Positions 46,614-60,311 of a stretch of 64,000 nucleotides of DNA are shown one piece after another. Position numbers and translations under genes: made by a program. The stretch is from Streptomyces sp. WZ-12 (GTDB lineage Bacteria; Actinomycetota; Actinomycetes; Streptomycetales; Streptomycetaceae). How positions within the stretch are numbered: the stretch's first letter is position 1; each line of letters opens with the position of its first letter. The notes under the pieces are model-generated. The model made no database searches and was not told where the DNA came from. It was given only the letters and a program-made list of their open reading frames with translations. Location of the stretch: contig NZ_CP118574.1 in the NCBI RefSeq assembly GCF_028898845.1, positions 3,038,001 to 3,102,000 on the forward strand. Direction: 5' to 3'.

Positions 46614-46832
46614 GCAGCGATCCTCTGGGTTTTCGGCGGAGTGTTCTGGGCGGAGTGTCCGGAAGGAGATTTCTGGGCGAATTCTCCGGCGGAGTATTCC
46701 GGCCCAATCCTATGGCGTAGGAGAACGCTGCCGCGAAACGCTTTCGCTTCGGGCGCCTACGGGGGCCCCGACGAGTGCCCGCGGCGGCCCCCACGGGCCG
46801 CCGCGGACAGGCTCACCCCGCCCCGGAGCGAC

Positions 46833-47375
46833 TCACTCCGGCCCCTCCGGACCGGCTGCCGGATCGTTTGTCCTGGGCCGGCCGACGGCTTCGCCGCCCT
46901 CCGCCGGGCCGCCCGACGCCGACGGCTCACCCGCCCCCGCCGAGCGGCCCCTTAAGGACCGACGGCGCCCAAAACCATGCCCCGCGCCATCGCGCCGCAC
47001 GGCCCCGCGGAGCGCGGACCCCTCCGACTCATCAGGCCGATCCGACGGCACGGCCCCGTCCAACGCCTCGTCCCCAACCGCTTCCCTCCCCTCCCCCGCT
47101 TCCGCCTCTCCCCTCTTCTCCCGCTCATCCGGAACAATCTCGTCCGCTACGGAGTCATGCGGCGCGGAGTCACGCGGTACGGACTCGTCCGGTACGGGCT
47201 CATCCGGTACGGACTCGTCCGGCTTCTGGGCCGGCTCGTTCGGCGCCGGCCCGTGGGGAGCGGCTTCGACCGATGCGGACTCCTCCGATGCGGTCTCCTC
47301 CGGCGCTGACTCGTCCGATGCGGACTCCTCCGATGGCGAGGGTGCGGATGCCGAAGGTCCGGATGTCGACGGCAT
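46833..47375 (-). CDS. Possible acidic low-complexity protein
   Basis: An open frame of up to 244 codons (to 47567, overlapping the rmdB end) encodes Ser/Pro/Glu/Asp-rich sequence with repeats such as PDEPVPDESVP and SEESASDESAPEE. No domain, signal peptide or membrane segment is seen. ATG 47375 is one possible start, with a GGAG too close to it; the true start is unclear. Codon third-position GC is mixed, weaker than in neighbouring genes. The underlying DNA contains degenerate 15-bp units (GGTACGGACTCGTCC-like, 47178-47222). It may be a real disordered protein or a non-coding repeat tract. Confidence 0.3.
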   Translation of the reverse strand: MPSTSGPSASAPSPSEESASDESAPEETASEESASVEAAPHGPAPNEPAQKPDESVPDEPVPDESVPRDSAPHDSVADEIVPDEREKRGEAEAGEGREAVGDEALDGAVPSDRPDESEGSALRGAVRRDGAGHGFGRRRSLRGRSAGAGEPSASGGPAEGGEAVGRPRTNDPAAGPEGPE

Positions 47376-47488
47376 CGCTCCGGGTGTCGGGTCCGGCGTC
47401 GGCGTCGAGCCGGGCGTCGGCGTCGAATCCGGTGGCGGGGCCTGGGTGTTGGTGTCGGAGCGGGGATACGGGACGGCCGGTGGCCGGG

Positions 47489-49597
47489 TCAGTTGAGGAC
47501 CTGTCCCGAAGGGCGCTCGGCTGCCTTCTCCGCCGCCAGGGCGGACGTCTCCGACGCACGGTGCCACCCGTGCTCACCGCGGGCCCTCAGCCAGGCCGTG
47601 GTCTCGTCCGGTGGCATCGCGGCCGCCACCAGCCAGCCTTGTACGGCGTCACAGCCGAGGTCCCGCAGGCGTTCCCAGGTCTCGTCGTCCTCGACGCCCT
47701 CGGCGACGACCAGGAGGCCCAGCGAGTGGGCGAGGTCGAGGGTGCAGCGGACGATCTCGGCGTCCTCGGTGTCGACGGCCAGCCGGGCCACGAAGGAGCG
47801 GTCGATCTTGAGCTCGCTGACCGGGAGGCGTCGCAGGTGGACCAGGGAGCTGTACCCGGTGCCGAAGTCGTCCAGGGACATCTTCACGCCGTGGGCGGTG
47901 AGCCCGGCGAGGGTGTCGGCGGCTCGCTGCGGGTCCTCCAGGAGGACGTGTTCGGTTATTTCCAGTTGGAGGGCTCCGGGTGGAACGCGATGTCGGGCGA
48001 GGCGGGCCGCGACCGCGCCGGCGAAGCCCGGGGAGTGCACGTCGCGCGGTGAGACGTTCACCGCGACCGGCACCTCCAGGCCCATCGCCCGCCAGCGCGC
48101 CACCTGGGCGAGCGCGGTCTCCAGGACGTACTCGGTCAACCGCGGCATCAGGCCGGAGGACTCGGCGATGGCGATGAACTCGTCCGGTGGCACCCGGCCG
48201 CGGTCCGGATGGACCCAGCGGACCAGCGCCTCCAAGCCCGAGACCTGGCCGTCGAAGCGGACCTTGGGCTGGTAGTGGAGTTCGACGTCGCCGGCGTCCA
48301 GGGCGCGGCGCAGATCGCCCAACAGGCCCAGCCGGTCCGGGGTGTTGCCGTCCCGCTTGGCCTCGTAGAGCTCGACGCCGCTGCGGTCCCGCTTGGCCTG
48401 GTACATCGCCACGTCGGCGCGGCGCAGCAACCCCTCGGCGTCCAGGGCGTGTTCGGGATAGACCGCGACCCCCGCGCTGGCTTCGAGCACGAGGGTCAGT
48501 CCGTCGAGGTCCAGCGGGGAGCTGAGGGCGGCGACGAGGTTGCGGGCCACCCGTTGGGAGCTGGTGAGGGAGTCGGTGGCCGGCAGCAGGACGGCGAACT
48601 CGTCGCCGCCGAGCCGGGCGGCCTCCGCGCCGCGGGGCAGGGCGTGCCGCAGCCGGTCGGCGATCTGGAGCAACAGCCGGTCGCCGGCGAGGTGTCCGAG
48701 GGTGTCGTTGACCGAACGGAAGCGGTCGAGGTCGATCAGGACGAGGGCGACGCGGGTGCTGGCCCGCTCGGCCTCGTCCAGGGCCGTCCAGGTGCGCTCC
48801 AGCAGCCACTGGCGGTTGGGCAGGCCGGTGAGCGGGTCGCGCAACTGCTCCTCGGCACGGGCCCGGGCTATCCACAGCGTGGAGTCCAGCGCGATCAACG
48901 GGACCGCGAACAGCGGGAGGAGGAGCGGGGCGCCCACCGCGCACACCGCGATCAACGGGGCGATACCGAGCAGCGCGAGGCCGACCAGCGCCTGACGCAC
49001 CAGCGCCGTGCGGGAGATGGCCGGCAGACCGCCGCCGAGCGGCAGCCGGCTGACCCACAACAGCCCCCGGCTGACGAGGAGATAGGCCCCCGCCATCACG
49101 ATCACCTGGGGCAGGACGGTGAGGTCCCAGGCGACGGGCGCCCAGGGCCGACGGACGTCGGGGGCCACCCCACAGGCGGCCAGGCCGAGCGCCGCGGCGC
49201 CGATGCCGAGAACGTCAGCGGCCCCGTGGACCACGGCCTGTCGCCAGCGCTGCCGCCGGGCGGCGCCGACCAGGGTCACGACGGAGAGGCTGACCAGGAC
49301 GGCCGGCACCCAGCCGTACAGGAGGAGTACGGCGAGGGCGAGGGCCGCCCCGGAGCCGGTGCCGCCCCACCAGCGGTCGCGGCCGAGGGCGACCAAGTGG
49401 CCGACGAGGACGCCGGTCAGCATCGCCAGCGCCCAGCCGACGGCACCTACGGGGAACAGCGGCTCGCCGCCGCCGAGAGTGTGCAGCACACCGGCGGCGA
49501 GCGCCACGCTCGCCGCCATGACGATGGCCGCGGGCAGCGCGGGCACCACGAGCCGGCGGAGCCGCGACGCCGGAGCGGCGCTGTCGGTCGGTTTCAT
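47489..49597 (-). CDS. rmdB: Membrane GGDEF-EAL c-di-GMP phosphodiesterase
   Basis: About 702 aa: residues ~15-240 contain about 6-8 membrane segments, then a GGDEF domain (~255-415) and an EAL domain (~430-680). The EAL site is complete: LEALVRW, NVSPRD, LEITEH, LDDFGTGYSSL, LKIDRSF and AEGVED. The GGDEF motif is also intact (ARLGGDEFAVL) but without an RxxD I-site. It should therefore degrade c-di-GMP. Position beside ligA and the gat genes matches RmdB (SCO5495), a phosphodiesterase affecting development, as I recall. ATG 49597 follows AGAGGGA. Confidence 0.85.
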   Translation of the reverse strand: MKPTDSAAPASRLRRLVVPALPAAIVMAASVALAAGVLHTLGGGEPLFPVGAVGWALAMLTGVLVGHLVALGRDRWWGGTGSGAALALAVLLLYGWVPAVLVSLSVVTLVGAARRQRWRQAVVHGAADVLGIGAAALGLAACGVAPDVRRPWAPVAWDLTVLPQVIVMAGAYLLVSRGLLWVSRLPLGGGLPAISRTALVRQALVGLALLGIAPLIAVCAVGAPLLLPLFAVPLIALDSTLWIARARAEEQLRDPLTGLPNRQWLLERTWTALDEAERASTRVALVLIDLDRFRSVNDTLGHLAGDRLLLQIADRLRHALPRGAEAARLGGDEFAVLLPATDSLTSSQRVARNLVAALSSPLDLDGLTLVLEASAGVAVYPEHALDAEGLLRRADVAMYQAKRDRSGVELYEAKRDGNTPDRLGLLGDLRRALDAGDVELHYQPKVRFDGQVSGLEALVRWVHPDRGRVPPDEFIAIAESSGLMPRLTEYVLETALAQVARWRAMGLEVPVAVNVSPRDVHSPGFAGAVAARLARHRVPPGALQLEITEHVLLEDPQRAADTLAGLTAHGVKMSLDDFGTGYSSLVHLRRLPVSELKIDRSFVARLAVDTEDAEIVRCTLDLAHSLGLLVVAEGVEDDETWERLRDLGCDAVQGWLVAAAMPPDETTAWLRARGEHGWHRASETSALAAEKAAERPSGQVLN

Positions 49598-49753
49598 TCC
49601 GATCCCTCTCACAGCCGGCGGTGCCCGCGCCACGGCAGGCGCACACGTCAACAGTAGGCCGCGGAAGGCCAACACGGGCAGCGATCCGCAGCGGTTGCCC
49701 GAATGCGACCCGGCCTCCCGGATCAATCTGGTATGCGCCGATGGGGTGACACC

Positions 49754-53018
<3,265 letters not shown>

Positions 53019-53092
53019 CCCGGAAGGGTATGCGGCGGTGGGCCGGGCGGGGGCCGCCGGCTCCGCCCGGCCCACCGCCGGCCGCCCGCAGG

Positions 53093-54493
53093 TCAGCCCC
53101 GTGCGCGCAGGCCCAGCCAGCTCACCGCCGCGGCGACCGCCAGGGCCAGCGCGGTCAACGCGAAGGCGTGGCCGGTCCCTTGGTGGGCGTCGCCCGCGCC
53201 GGTGAGCACGGCGCCCATGCCGGCGATGCCGACCAGCGAGCCGACCTGGCGGTTGGCGTTGAGGGTGGCGCTGCCGATGTCGGCGTGCGTGCGGCCGGCG
53301 GCCTCCATCAGCACGCCGGTCATCGCCGGGGAGGCGATGCCGCTGGCGAGGTTGGCGACGGCCAGCACCGCCGCGATCGTCCCGTACGGGAGGGCCGGGG
53401 AGAGCACCAGGAAGAGCAGGAGGTAACTGGCGGCGGAGAGCGCCAGGGAGGTGGTGAGCGCGGCCCGGTTGCCGGTGCGCGGGGCGATCCGGGTGTAGAG
53501 GACGTTGCCGACCGGGATGACCAGGACGGCCGGGAGCATCGCCAGGCCGGCCGTCACCGCGCTCGCGCCGCGCCCGGTCTGGAGGAACAGGCCGAGGACG
53601 AACAGGGCGCCGTAGAAGGCGAAGTTGAAGAGGAAGCCGACCGCGTTGGCGGCGCTGAAGCGACTGTCGGCGAAGAGCACGACCGGCAGGACGGGGGTGC
53701 GGGCGGTGCGCTCGCGGAGCACGAACGCGGCGGCCGCGAGCACCGCGAGGGCGGCCGCGAGCAGCACGCCGGGCGCGGTCCAGCCGGCGGCGGGCCCCTC
53801 GATGAGGGCGTAGCTGAGCGCACCGAGGGCGAGCAGGCCCAGGACGTGGCCGGCGCCGCCGAGCGGGGCACCGCTGCCCGGGGTCGGCGCGACGACCCGG
53901 CGGGTCAGCAGCAGCCCGGCGATCCCGATGGGGAGGTTGACCAGGAAGATGCTGCGCCAGCCCAGGGTGCCCACCAACAGGCCGCCGAGGGTGGGCGCCA
54001 GGGCGACGGAGGTGGAGACGATCGCGGACCAGATGCCGAGCACCTTCGCCCGGCGCGCCGGCTCCGGGAAGGCGTTCATCAGCAGCGACAGGGAGCTGGG
54101 CATGAAGAGCGCGGCGCCGGCCCCTTGGGCGAAGCGGGCCGCCGTGAGGGCGGTGCCGCTCGGTGCGGCGGCGCCGAGCAGGGACGCGGCGGTGAAGACG
54201 GCCAGCCCGATGAGGTAGATCCGGCGGGCGCCGTACCGCTTGGCCAGCGAGCCGGCGAGCAGCAGCAGCGCGGCGAAGGCGAGGACATAGCCGTCGACGA
54301 CCCAGGTGAGGCCGGACATGGTCAGCCCGAGCCGGTCCCGGAGGTCGTGCGCGGCGACGTTCATGATGCCGGTGTCCAGGCTCGCCATCACGAACCCGAG
54401 GGCCAGGACGACGAGTTGGACGCCGCCGCGGGCGGGCGCAGGGCGGGTCGGGGTGCTCGCCGTACGGCGCGGCGCGGCGGTCTCTGTGATCAT
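53093..54493 (-). CDS. MFS multidrug exporter (DHA2/EmrB-QacA type)
   Basis: The 466-aa protein has about 14 predicted helices. Motifs are LDTGIMNVAAHDLRD (motif D1-like, with Asp), WVVDGYVLAFAALLLLAGSLAKRYGARR (quoted in pieces: WVVDGY and GSLAKRYGARR) and the export motif C, GIWSAIVSTSVALAPTLGG. It should expel drugs or secondary metabolites by proton antiport. No Shine-Dalgarno sequence precedes ATG 54493; a TATAACT box lies 7 nt upstream, so the mRNA may be leaderless. Two MarR-type dyads overlap this promoter and a MarR gene lies just upstream. Confidence 0.85.
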   Translation of the reverse strand: MITETAAPRRTASTPTRPAPARGGVQLVVLALGFVMASLDTGIMNVAAHDLRDRLGLTMSGLTWVVDGYVLAFAALLLLAGSLAKRYGARRIYLIGLAVFTAASLLGAAAPSGTALTAARFAQGAGAALFMPSSLSLLMNAFPEPARRAKVLGIWSAIVSTSVALAPTLGGLLVGTLGWRSIFLVNLPIGIAGLLLTRRVVAPTPGSGAPLGGAGHVLGLLALGALSYALIEGPAAGWTAPGVLLAAALAVLAAAAFVLRERTARTPVLPVVLFADSRFSAANAVGFLFNFAFYGALFVLGLFLQTGRGASAVTAGLAMLPAVLVIPVGNVLYTRIAPRTGNRAALTTSLALSAASYLLLFLVLSPALPYGTIAAVLAVANLASGIASPAMTGVLMEAAGRTHADIGSATLNANRQVGSLVGIAGMGAVLTGAGDAHQGTGHAFALTALALAVAAAVSWLGLRARG

Positions 54494-54499
54494 GGAATT

Positions 54500-54547
54500 A
54501 GTTATAGCTGTAGCTATCCATCGCGAGCGATAGTTACAGCTATAACT
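54500..54547. promoter_or_regulatory. Paired MarR-type operators at the exporter promoter
   Basis: AGTTATAGCTGTAGCTATC (54500-54518) and GATAGTTACAGCTATAACT (54529-54547) are inverted copies matching at 18 of 19 positions. Each contains its own dyad: ATAGCTGTAGCTAT (54504-54517, perfect half-sites) and ATAGTTACAGCTAT (54530-54543). The centres are 26 bp apart. The AT-rich block is unlike its GC-rich surroundings and overlaps the exporter promoter. Confidence 0.82.
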
Positions 54548-54614
54548 TTACTGAAGCGATACCAAGCCCCGGCACCGAGCCGACGACCCCGGGAACCAGC
54601 GGCACCAACTCACG

Positions 54615-54649
54615 CCACAGGCCCCCGGGTTGCACCCGGGGGCCTGTGG
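54615..54649 (-). terminator. MarR gene terminator
   Basis: A perfect 15-bp stem, CCACAGGCCCCCGGG at 54615-54629 with its complement at 54635-54649 and a 5-nt loop. It starts 24 bp past the MarR-gene stop codon and separates it from the exporter promoter. Confidence 0.88.
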
Positions 54650-54672
54650 GGAGGGGCGGTCGGATCGGCGCG

Positions 54673-55131
54673 CTAGGGCGCGGTCCGGCCCAGCGCCCTG
54701 AGGAGTTCGTCGCGGAGCGCGCTGCGCTCCTCGTAGGAGAGGTGGTCCAACGGCGACCCGGTGCCCATCCGGCGCAGCAGGTCCAACCGCAGCTCCCGGC
54801 CGGCCTCGGTCAGCACCAGTTGCTTGGCCCGCCCGTCCGCGGGGTGCGGTCGGCGGACCACCATCCCCTGCTTCTCCAACTTGGAGATGACATAGGTGAC
54901 GTTGGGCGGCTCACAGCACAGCACCGCGGCCAACTCGCGCGCGGTCCTCGGCTCGCCCAGTTCCTCCAGCGCCTTCGCCTGGGTCGGCGTCAGGTCCAAC
55001 TCCGCGATCCGGCTGCGCTGGTGGGCGTCCATGCGGCGGCTCAGCTCGGTGACGAGGCCCCGGATCTCCCGGAACCCGCACCCGGCCGCGGCGGTGTTCT
55101 TCGCTTCGGTGCTCGGCCTCGACGTGGTCAC
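54673..55131 (-). CDS. MarR family transcriptional regulator
   Basis: The ~152-aa regulator has a winged helix-turn-helix: LDLTPTQAKALEELGEP, RTARELAAVLCCEPPNVTYVISKLEKQG and the wing VVRRPHPADGRAKQLVLTEAG. It is likely the repressor of the adjacent exporter and binds the two dyads at 54500-54547. The inducer is unknown. Two GTG codons (55131 and 55164) are possible starts, and neither has a strong ribosome-binding site; 55131 gives the more usual N-terminus. The two consecutive Cys in AAVLCCEPP at the start of the recognition region could be redox-sensitive. Confidence 0.85.
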   Translation of the reverse strand: MTTSRPSTEAKNTAAAGCGFREIRGLVTELSRRMDAHQRSRIAELDLTPTQAKALEELGEPRTARELAAVLCCEPPNVTYVISKLEKQGMVVRRPHPADGRAKQLVLTEAGRELRLDLLRRMGTGSPLDHLSYEERSALRDELLRALGRTAP

Positions 55132-55224
55132 CCCCGAAGCGTACGTCGCCCCCGTGCGGTGCACGGGGGCGAGGGGCGGCCGGACGACCGGTGCGGCCCC
55201 CGGGAGCCGGGGGCCGGGCTGCGG

Positions 55225-55914
55225 TCAGCGGCCGGGGCGGACCACCACGTCCTTGAGCTCCGCGTCCCGCGGGAGGTCGATCGCGGTGAGGATGGCCGTG
55301 GCCACCGACTCCGGGTCGATCCACCGGGACGCGTCGTAGTCCATGCCCTCCTGCTGGTGGGTGGACTCCTGCATGGGCGTGGCGGTGCGCCCCGGGTAGA
55401 CCGAGGTGACCCGCACGCCGTTGTCGTGCTCCTCGGCGCGCAGCGAGTCGGCCAGCGCCTTCAGGCCGTGCTTGCTCGCCGCGTAGCCGCCCCAGTTGGC
55501 GTTCGCGGCCAGCCCGGCGCCGGAGTTGACGAAGACCACGTCGCCGCGGGCCACCCGCACCAGCGGCAGCAGCAGGCGGGTGATCTCCGCGGGCGCGACG
55601 AGGTTGACGGCGAGCTGCCGCTGCCACGCCTTGGCCGGCAGGTCGCCGACCGCGCCCAGCTCGATGACGCCCGCGATGTGCTGGAGCGAGTCGAGCCGCT
55701 CCGGCAGCGCCTGCTGCCCGAAGGCCCAGTCCAGCTTCTCGGGGTTGGCGAGGTCGCCGACGAGGGTGCGGGCGCCCGGGAACCGCTCGGCCAGTTCCTT
55801 GGCGCGACCGGCGTCCCGCGCCAGCAGCCACAGCTCCTCGCCGCGCTCGGCCAGCCGCCGCGCGACCGCCGCTCCGATGCCCGAACCGGCGCCTGTGATC
55901 AAGTGCGTACCCAT
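55225..55914 (-). CDS. Short-chain dehydrogenase/reductase
   Basis: The 229-aa classical SDR has the cofactor motif TGAGSGIGAAVARRL, the structural NSGAGLAANAN Ser and the catalytic YAASKHGLK (Tyr-x3-Lys). VYPGRTATPM follows. It would reduce or oxidise a small carbonyl or alcohol with NAD(P)H; the substrate is unknown. The motif around the NAG position is HIAGVIE instead of NNAG, a minor deviation. It is in the same direction as the LOG gene 45 bp upstream, so a two-gene transcript is possible. Confidence 0.83.
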   Translation of the reverse strand: MGTHLITGAGSGIGAAVARRLAERGEELWLLARDAGRAKELAERFPGARTLVGDLANPEKLDWAFGQQALPERLDSLQHIAGVIELGAVGDLPAKAWQRQLAVNLVAPAEITRLLLPLVRVARGDVVFVNSGAGLAANANWGGYAASKHGLKALADSLRAEEHDNGVRVTSVYPGRTATPMQESTHQQEGMDYDASRWIDPESVATAILTAIDLPRDAELKDVVVRPGR

Positions 55915-55959
55915 GGGGACGATCCTACGGCGTGCCCTTCCGGGGGACGCGGGGCCGGG

Positions 55960-56502
55960 TCAGCCCTCGATGCTGACCTGTTCTTCCAGGTAGGCCAGCG
56001 CGCCCGCGCCGTCCTCGGCGAAGAAGACCAGCTCGGTCAGCGGGATCGGCAGGAAGCCCTCGGCCGCCATCCGCTCGAACTGGCTCCTGAGGCCGTCGTA
56101 GAACCCGGCGGTGTTCAGCAGCACCACCGGCTTGCCGTGCATCCCGTGCTTGCGCAGCTCCAGGATCTCGGTCGCCTCGTCGAGCGTGCCGGTGCCGCCC
56201 ACCATGACGACCACGGCGTCGGCGCGCGCCAGCAGCTGCGCCTTGCGCTCGGCGAGGTCCTTGGTGACGACCATCTCGTCCGCGTTGGTGCGCGCCTTGT
56301 GCGCCAGGAACTCCACGGAGACGCCGAGGAGTTTGCCGCCGGCCTCCTGGACACCGTCCGCCATGACCTTCATCAGCCCGGTGTCCGAACCACCCCATAC
56401 CAGGGCGTGACCGCCCTGACCGATCAATTCGGCGAACTTCCGGGCAGGCTTGACATAACGGTCATCGAGGTCGGCGGCGGAGCAGAAGACGCAGATATTC
56501 AT
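55960..56502 (-). CDS. LOG family protein (nucleotide 5'-monophosphate phosphoribohydrolase type)
   Basis: The 180-aa Rossmann-like protein opens MNICVFCSAADLDDRY and carries the LOG motif as VGGTGTLDEATEI (canonical PGGxGTxxE with Val for Pro). GGSDTGLMKVMADGV is also conserved. Members cleave ribose-5-phosphate from cytokinin or purine nucleotides; some were annotated as lysine decarboxylase by mistake. ATG 56502 matches the family N-terminus; the earlier start at 56538 adds only 12 poorly conserved residues. The Pro-to-Val change should be noted when assigning activity. Confidence 0.83.
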   Translation of the reverse strand: MNICVFCSAADLDDRYVKPARKFAELIGQGGHALVWGGSDTGLMKVMADGVQEAGGKLLGVSVEFLAHKARTNADEMVVTKDLAERKAQLLARADAVVVMVGGTGTLDEATEILELRKHGMHGKPVVLLNTAGFYDGLRSQFERMAAEGFLPIPLTELVFFAEDGAGALAYLEEQVSIEG

Positions 56503-56602
56503 GCCGCTCACCCTACGGGCACCCGGCGGGCACCCCACGGGCGCGCGGGAGCACGCCGGGCCCGGCGGTGCGGCGCGCTCACCACCGGGCCCGGCGCGGC
56601 CG

Positions 56603-58165
<1,563 letters not shown>

Positions 58166-58879
58166 TCAGACGCCGGCCACCTGGGCGACCGCGTCCTTCC
58201 CGGCGTCCGCCGCGGCGCCCGCGCCGCCCGCGGCCTCCGCCCTCACCATCCGCTCCATCGGCTCGGCGGCGGCACCGCCGGCGACCACCATGGCGAACAG
58301 CAGCGCCACCACCGTCAACACCGTGCCCAACCACACCATGGTGTGCACCGGGAGGAGATAGGCGCCGGCGGCCTTGACCGCGCACTCGACCAGCAGCGTG
58401 CTCCCCCATATGACCGAGAACCGCCGCTCCAGCCGCCGGAACCGCGCCCCGCGCGCCATGAGCCGGTCCCATGCGGCCACCCCTTGCGAACTGCCCTTGG
58501 TCACCCACGGCTTGAGCCCCGCCGTCATCAACGGCCGCCCCCGCCACACCGAGAACAGCACCGCGAGCCCGATCACGCTGCTGACGCCGCTGTCCTTGGC
58601 CATCATCAGCCGCGGATCGCCGGTCATCGTGCTCGTCGCCAGCCCCACCACGTTGACCAGGAGTATCAGCAGCGCGAGGCCGTTGACGGTCCGCTCCCGG
58701 ACCAGGCTCCAGACGGTGCGCAGCGCCGGGACGACGCTGCTCCAGGCCAGCGCGGCGACGTCGCCGAGGTCGAAGGCGTTCTTGAGGACGTAGTACGACG
58801 CCAGCGGAATACCGAGGTCCAGGACCAGCGGTGCCATGGTCTTGACGAGCTGACTGCCGGCGGACGGTTGGTGACTCAC
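58166..58879 (-). CDS. VC0807-like membrane protein
   Basis: The 237-aa protein has about six hydrophobic segments. MAPLVLDLGIPLASYYVLKN at the start and RLMARGARFRRLERRFSVIWG in the middle fit the VC0807-family of integral membrane proteins as I know it. No function is established. Tandem GTG codons (58882 and 58879) follow GGGGGAG; 58879 gives the better spacing. The C-terminus is Ala/Gly-rich. It is not obviously linked to the neighbouring gdhA or mnmA. Confidence 0.72.
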   Translation of the reverse strand: MSHQPSAGSQLVKTMAPLVLDLGIPLASYYVLKNAFDLGDVAALAWSSVVPALRTVWSLVRERTVNGLALLILLVNVVGLATSTMTGDPRLMMAKDSGVSSVIGLAVLFSVWRGRPLMTAGLKPWVTKGSSQGVAAWDRLMARGARFRRLERRFSVIWGSTLLVECAVKAAGAYLLPVHTMVWLGTVLTVVALLFAMVVAGGAAAEPMERMVRAEAAGGAGAAADAGKDAVAQVAGV

Positions 58880-59141
58880 CACGGACTCCCCCGAGTTGGG
58901 CGGTGCACGGCGACTGCGGCGCCGTGCCGGACACCCCAAGCCTCGGGCACCGCGGGGTCCGGCCGGCAGTTCCAACTGTCCCGACTTGGCCGTGACATTT
59001 GTCAGGGGTGGCACCCGGGCTGGTGGCGGTGACCGGCCCGTGGGGTGCGTGGGGCGTACGGGTCGCGCGGGGTCTACGGCTCCCGCGGCCCCGCGGGTGC
59101 AGCCGGTTCCGGTGGTCCCGATGGTCCCGGCGGCGGTCGGG

Positions 59142-60299
59142 TCAGCCGGCCTGCTGCCGCGGGGCGCCCGCGGCGGCGGTGCTGCGCCGCGTGGTGGTGG
59201 CGATCGTCGCCGAACCGACCACCCGCGTGCCGTCGTAGAGCACGATCGCCTGGCCGGGCGCGACGCCACGGACCGGCTCGGTGAAGGAGACCCGCAGCTC
59301 GGTGCCGTCGACCACCTCGGCCCGCACCTCGGTCTCGCCGCCGTGGGCGCGGAGCTGGGCGGTGTAGACGGCCTCGCCGGCCTCCGGCGGGCGGCCGCAC
59401 CAGCGGGGGCGGATCGCGGTGAGCGCGGTCACGTCCAGGGCGGCGGCCGGGCCGACGGTGACGGTGTTGTCCACCGGCGAGATGTCGAGGACGTAGCGGG
59501 GCTTGCCGTCGGCGGCCGGGGTGCCGATGCGCAGGCCCTTGCGCTGGCCGATGGTGAAGCCGTACGCGCCCTCGTGCGTGCCCAGCTTGGCCCCGGACTC
59601 GTCGACGATGTCGCCCTCCGCGGCGCCCAGCCGCTTGGCCAGGAAGCCCTGGGTGTCGCCGTCGGCGATGAAGCAGATGTCGTGGCTGTCGGGCTTCTTG
59701 GCGACGAACAGGCCGCGGCGGGCGGCCTCTTCGCGGATCTCGGCCTTGGTGGTGGGGGTGTCACCGAGCGGGAACATGGCATGCGCCAACTGGCGGTCGT
59801 CGAGCACGCCGAGGACGTAGGACTGGTCCTTGGCCATGTCGGCGGCGCGGTGCAGCTCGCGGGAACCGTCCTCGCGCAGGAGCACCTTGGCGTAGTGGCC
59901 GGTGCACACCGCGTCGAAGCCGAGGGCGAGCGCCTTGTCCAACAGCGCGGCGAACTTGATCTTCTCGTTGCAGCGGAGGCAGGGGTTCGGCGTGCGGCCG
60001 GCCTCGTACTCGGCGATGAAGTCCTCGACCACGTCCTCGCGGAAGCGCTCGGCCAGATCCCAGACGTAGAACGGGATGCCGATCACGTCGGCGGCGCGGC
60101 GGGCGTCGTGGGAGTCCTCGATGGTGCAACAGCCGCGGGCGCCCGTGCGGAACGACTTGGGATTCTCGGAGAGCGCGAGGTGGACGCCGGTGACGTCGTG
60201 GCCCGCCTCGGCGGCGCGGGCCGCGGCGACGGCGGAGTCCACACCGCCGGACATGGCGGCGAGGACGCGGAGGCGGCGGGGGGCGGCGGCATCAGTCAT
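59142..60299 (-). CDS. mnmA: tRNA-specific 2-thiouridylase
   Basis: The 385-aa PP-loop ATPase adenylates and thiolates U34 of Lys, Glu and Gln tRNAs. The P-loop is [11 protein letters not shown]. The two catalytic cysteines lie in [12 protein letters not shown] and [10 protein letters not shown], and GQRKGLRIG follows. Sulfur should come from the cysteine desulfurase gene upstream on the same strand. That gene is separated by the 758-bp palindromic element B, so mnmA either depends on read-through or on a promoter inside the element. ATG 60299 has GAAGGG upstream, just outside the element. Confidence 0.95.
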   Translation of the reverse strand: MTDAAAPRRLRVLAAMSGGVDSAVAAARAAEAGHDVTGVHLALSENPKSFRTGARGCCTIEDSHDARRAADVIGIPFYVWDLAERFREDVVEDFIAEYEAGRTPNPCLRCNEKIKFAALLDKALALGFDAVCTGHYAKVLLREDGSRELHRAADMAKDQSYVLGVLDDRQLAHAMFPLGDTPTTKAEIREEAARRGLFVAKKPDSHDICFIADGDTQGFLAKRLGAAEGDIVDESGAKLGTHEGAYGFTIGQRKGLRIGTPAADGKPRYVLDISPVDNTVTVGPAAALDVTALTAIRPRWCGRPPEAGEAVYTAQLRAHGGETEVRAEVVDGTELRVSFTEPVRGVAPGQAIVLYDGTRVVGSATIATTTRRSTAAAGAPRQQAG

Positions 60300-60311
60300 A
60301 GCCCTTCAAGG

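Noticed and set aside
46977..47309. Plus-strand Arg/Leu-rich frame in the region after rmdB
   Set aside because: Repeats of RYGLVRYG arise from the same 15-bp DNA units; no start signal and unnatural composition.
59045..59284. Plus-strand Gly-X-Y (collagen-like) short frame near the mnmA 3' end
   Set aside because: Only about ten triplets, overlapping mnmA in antisense, no convincing ribosome-binding site; GC-rich repeats produce such frames by chance.
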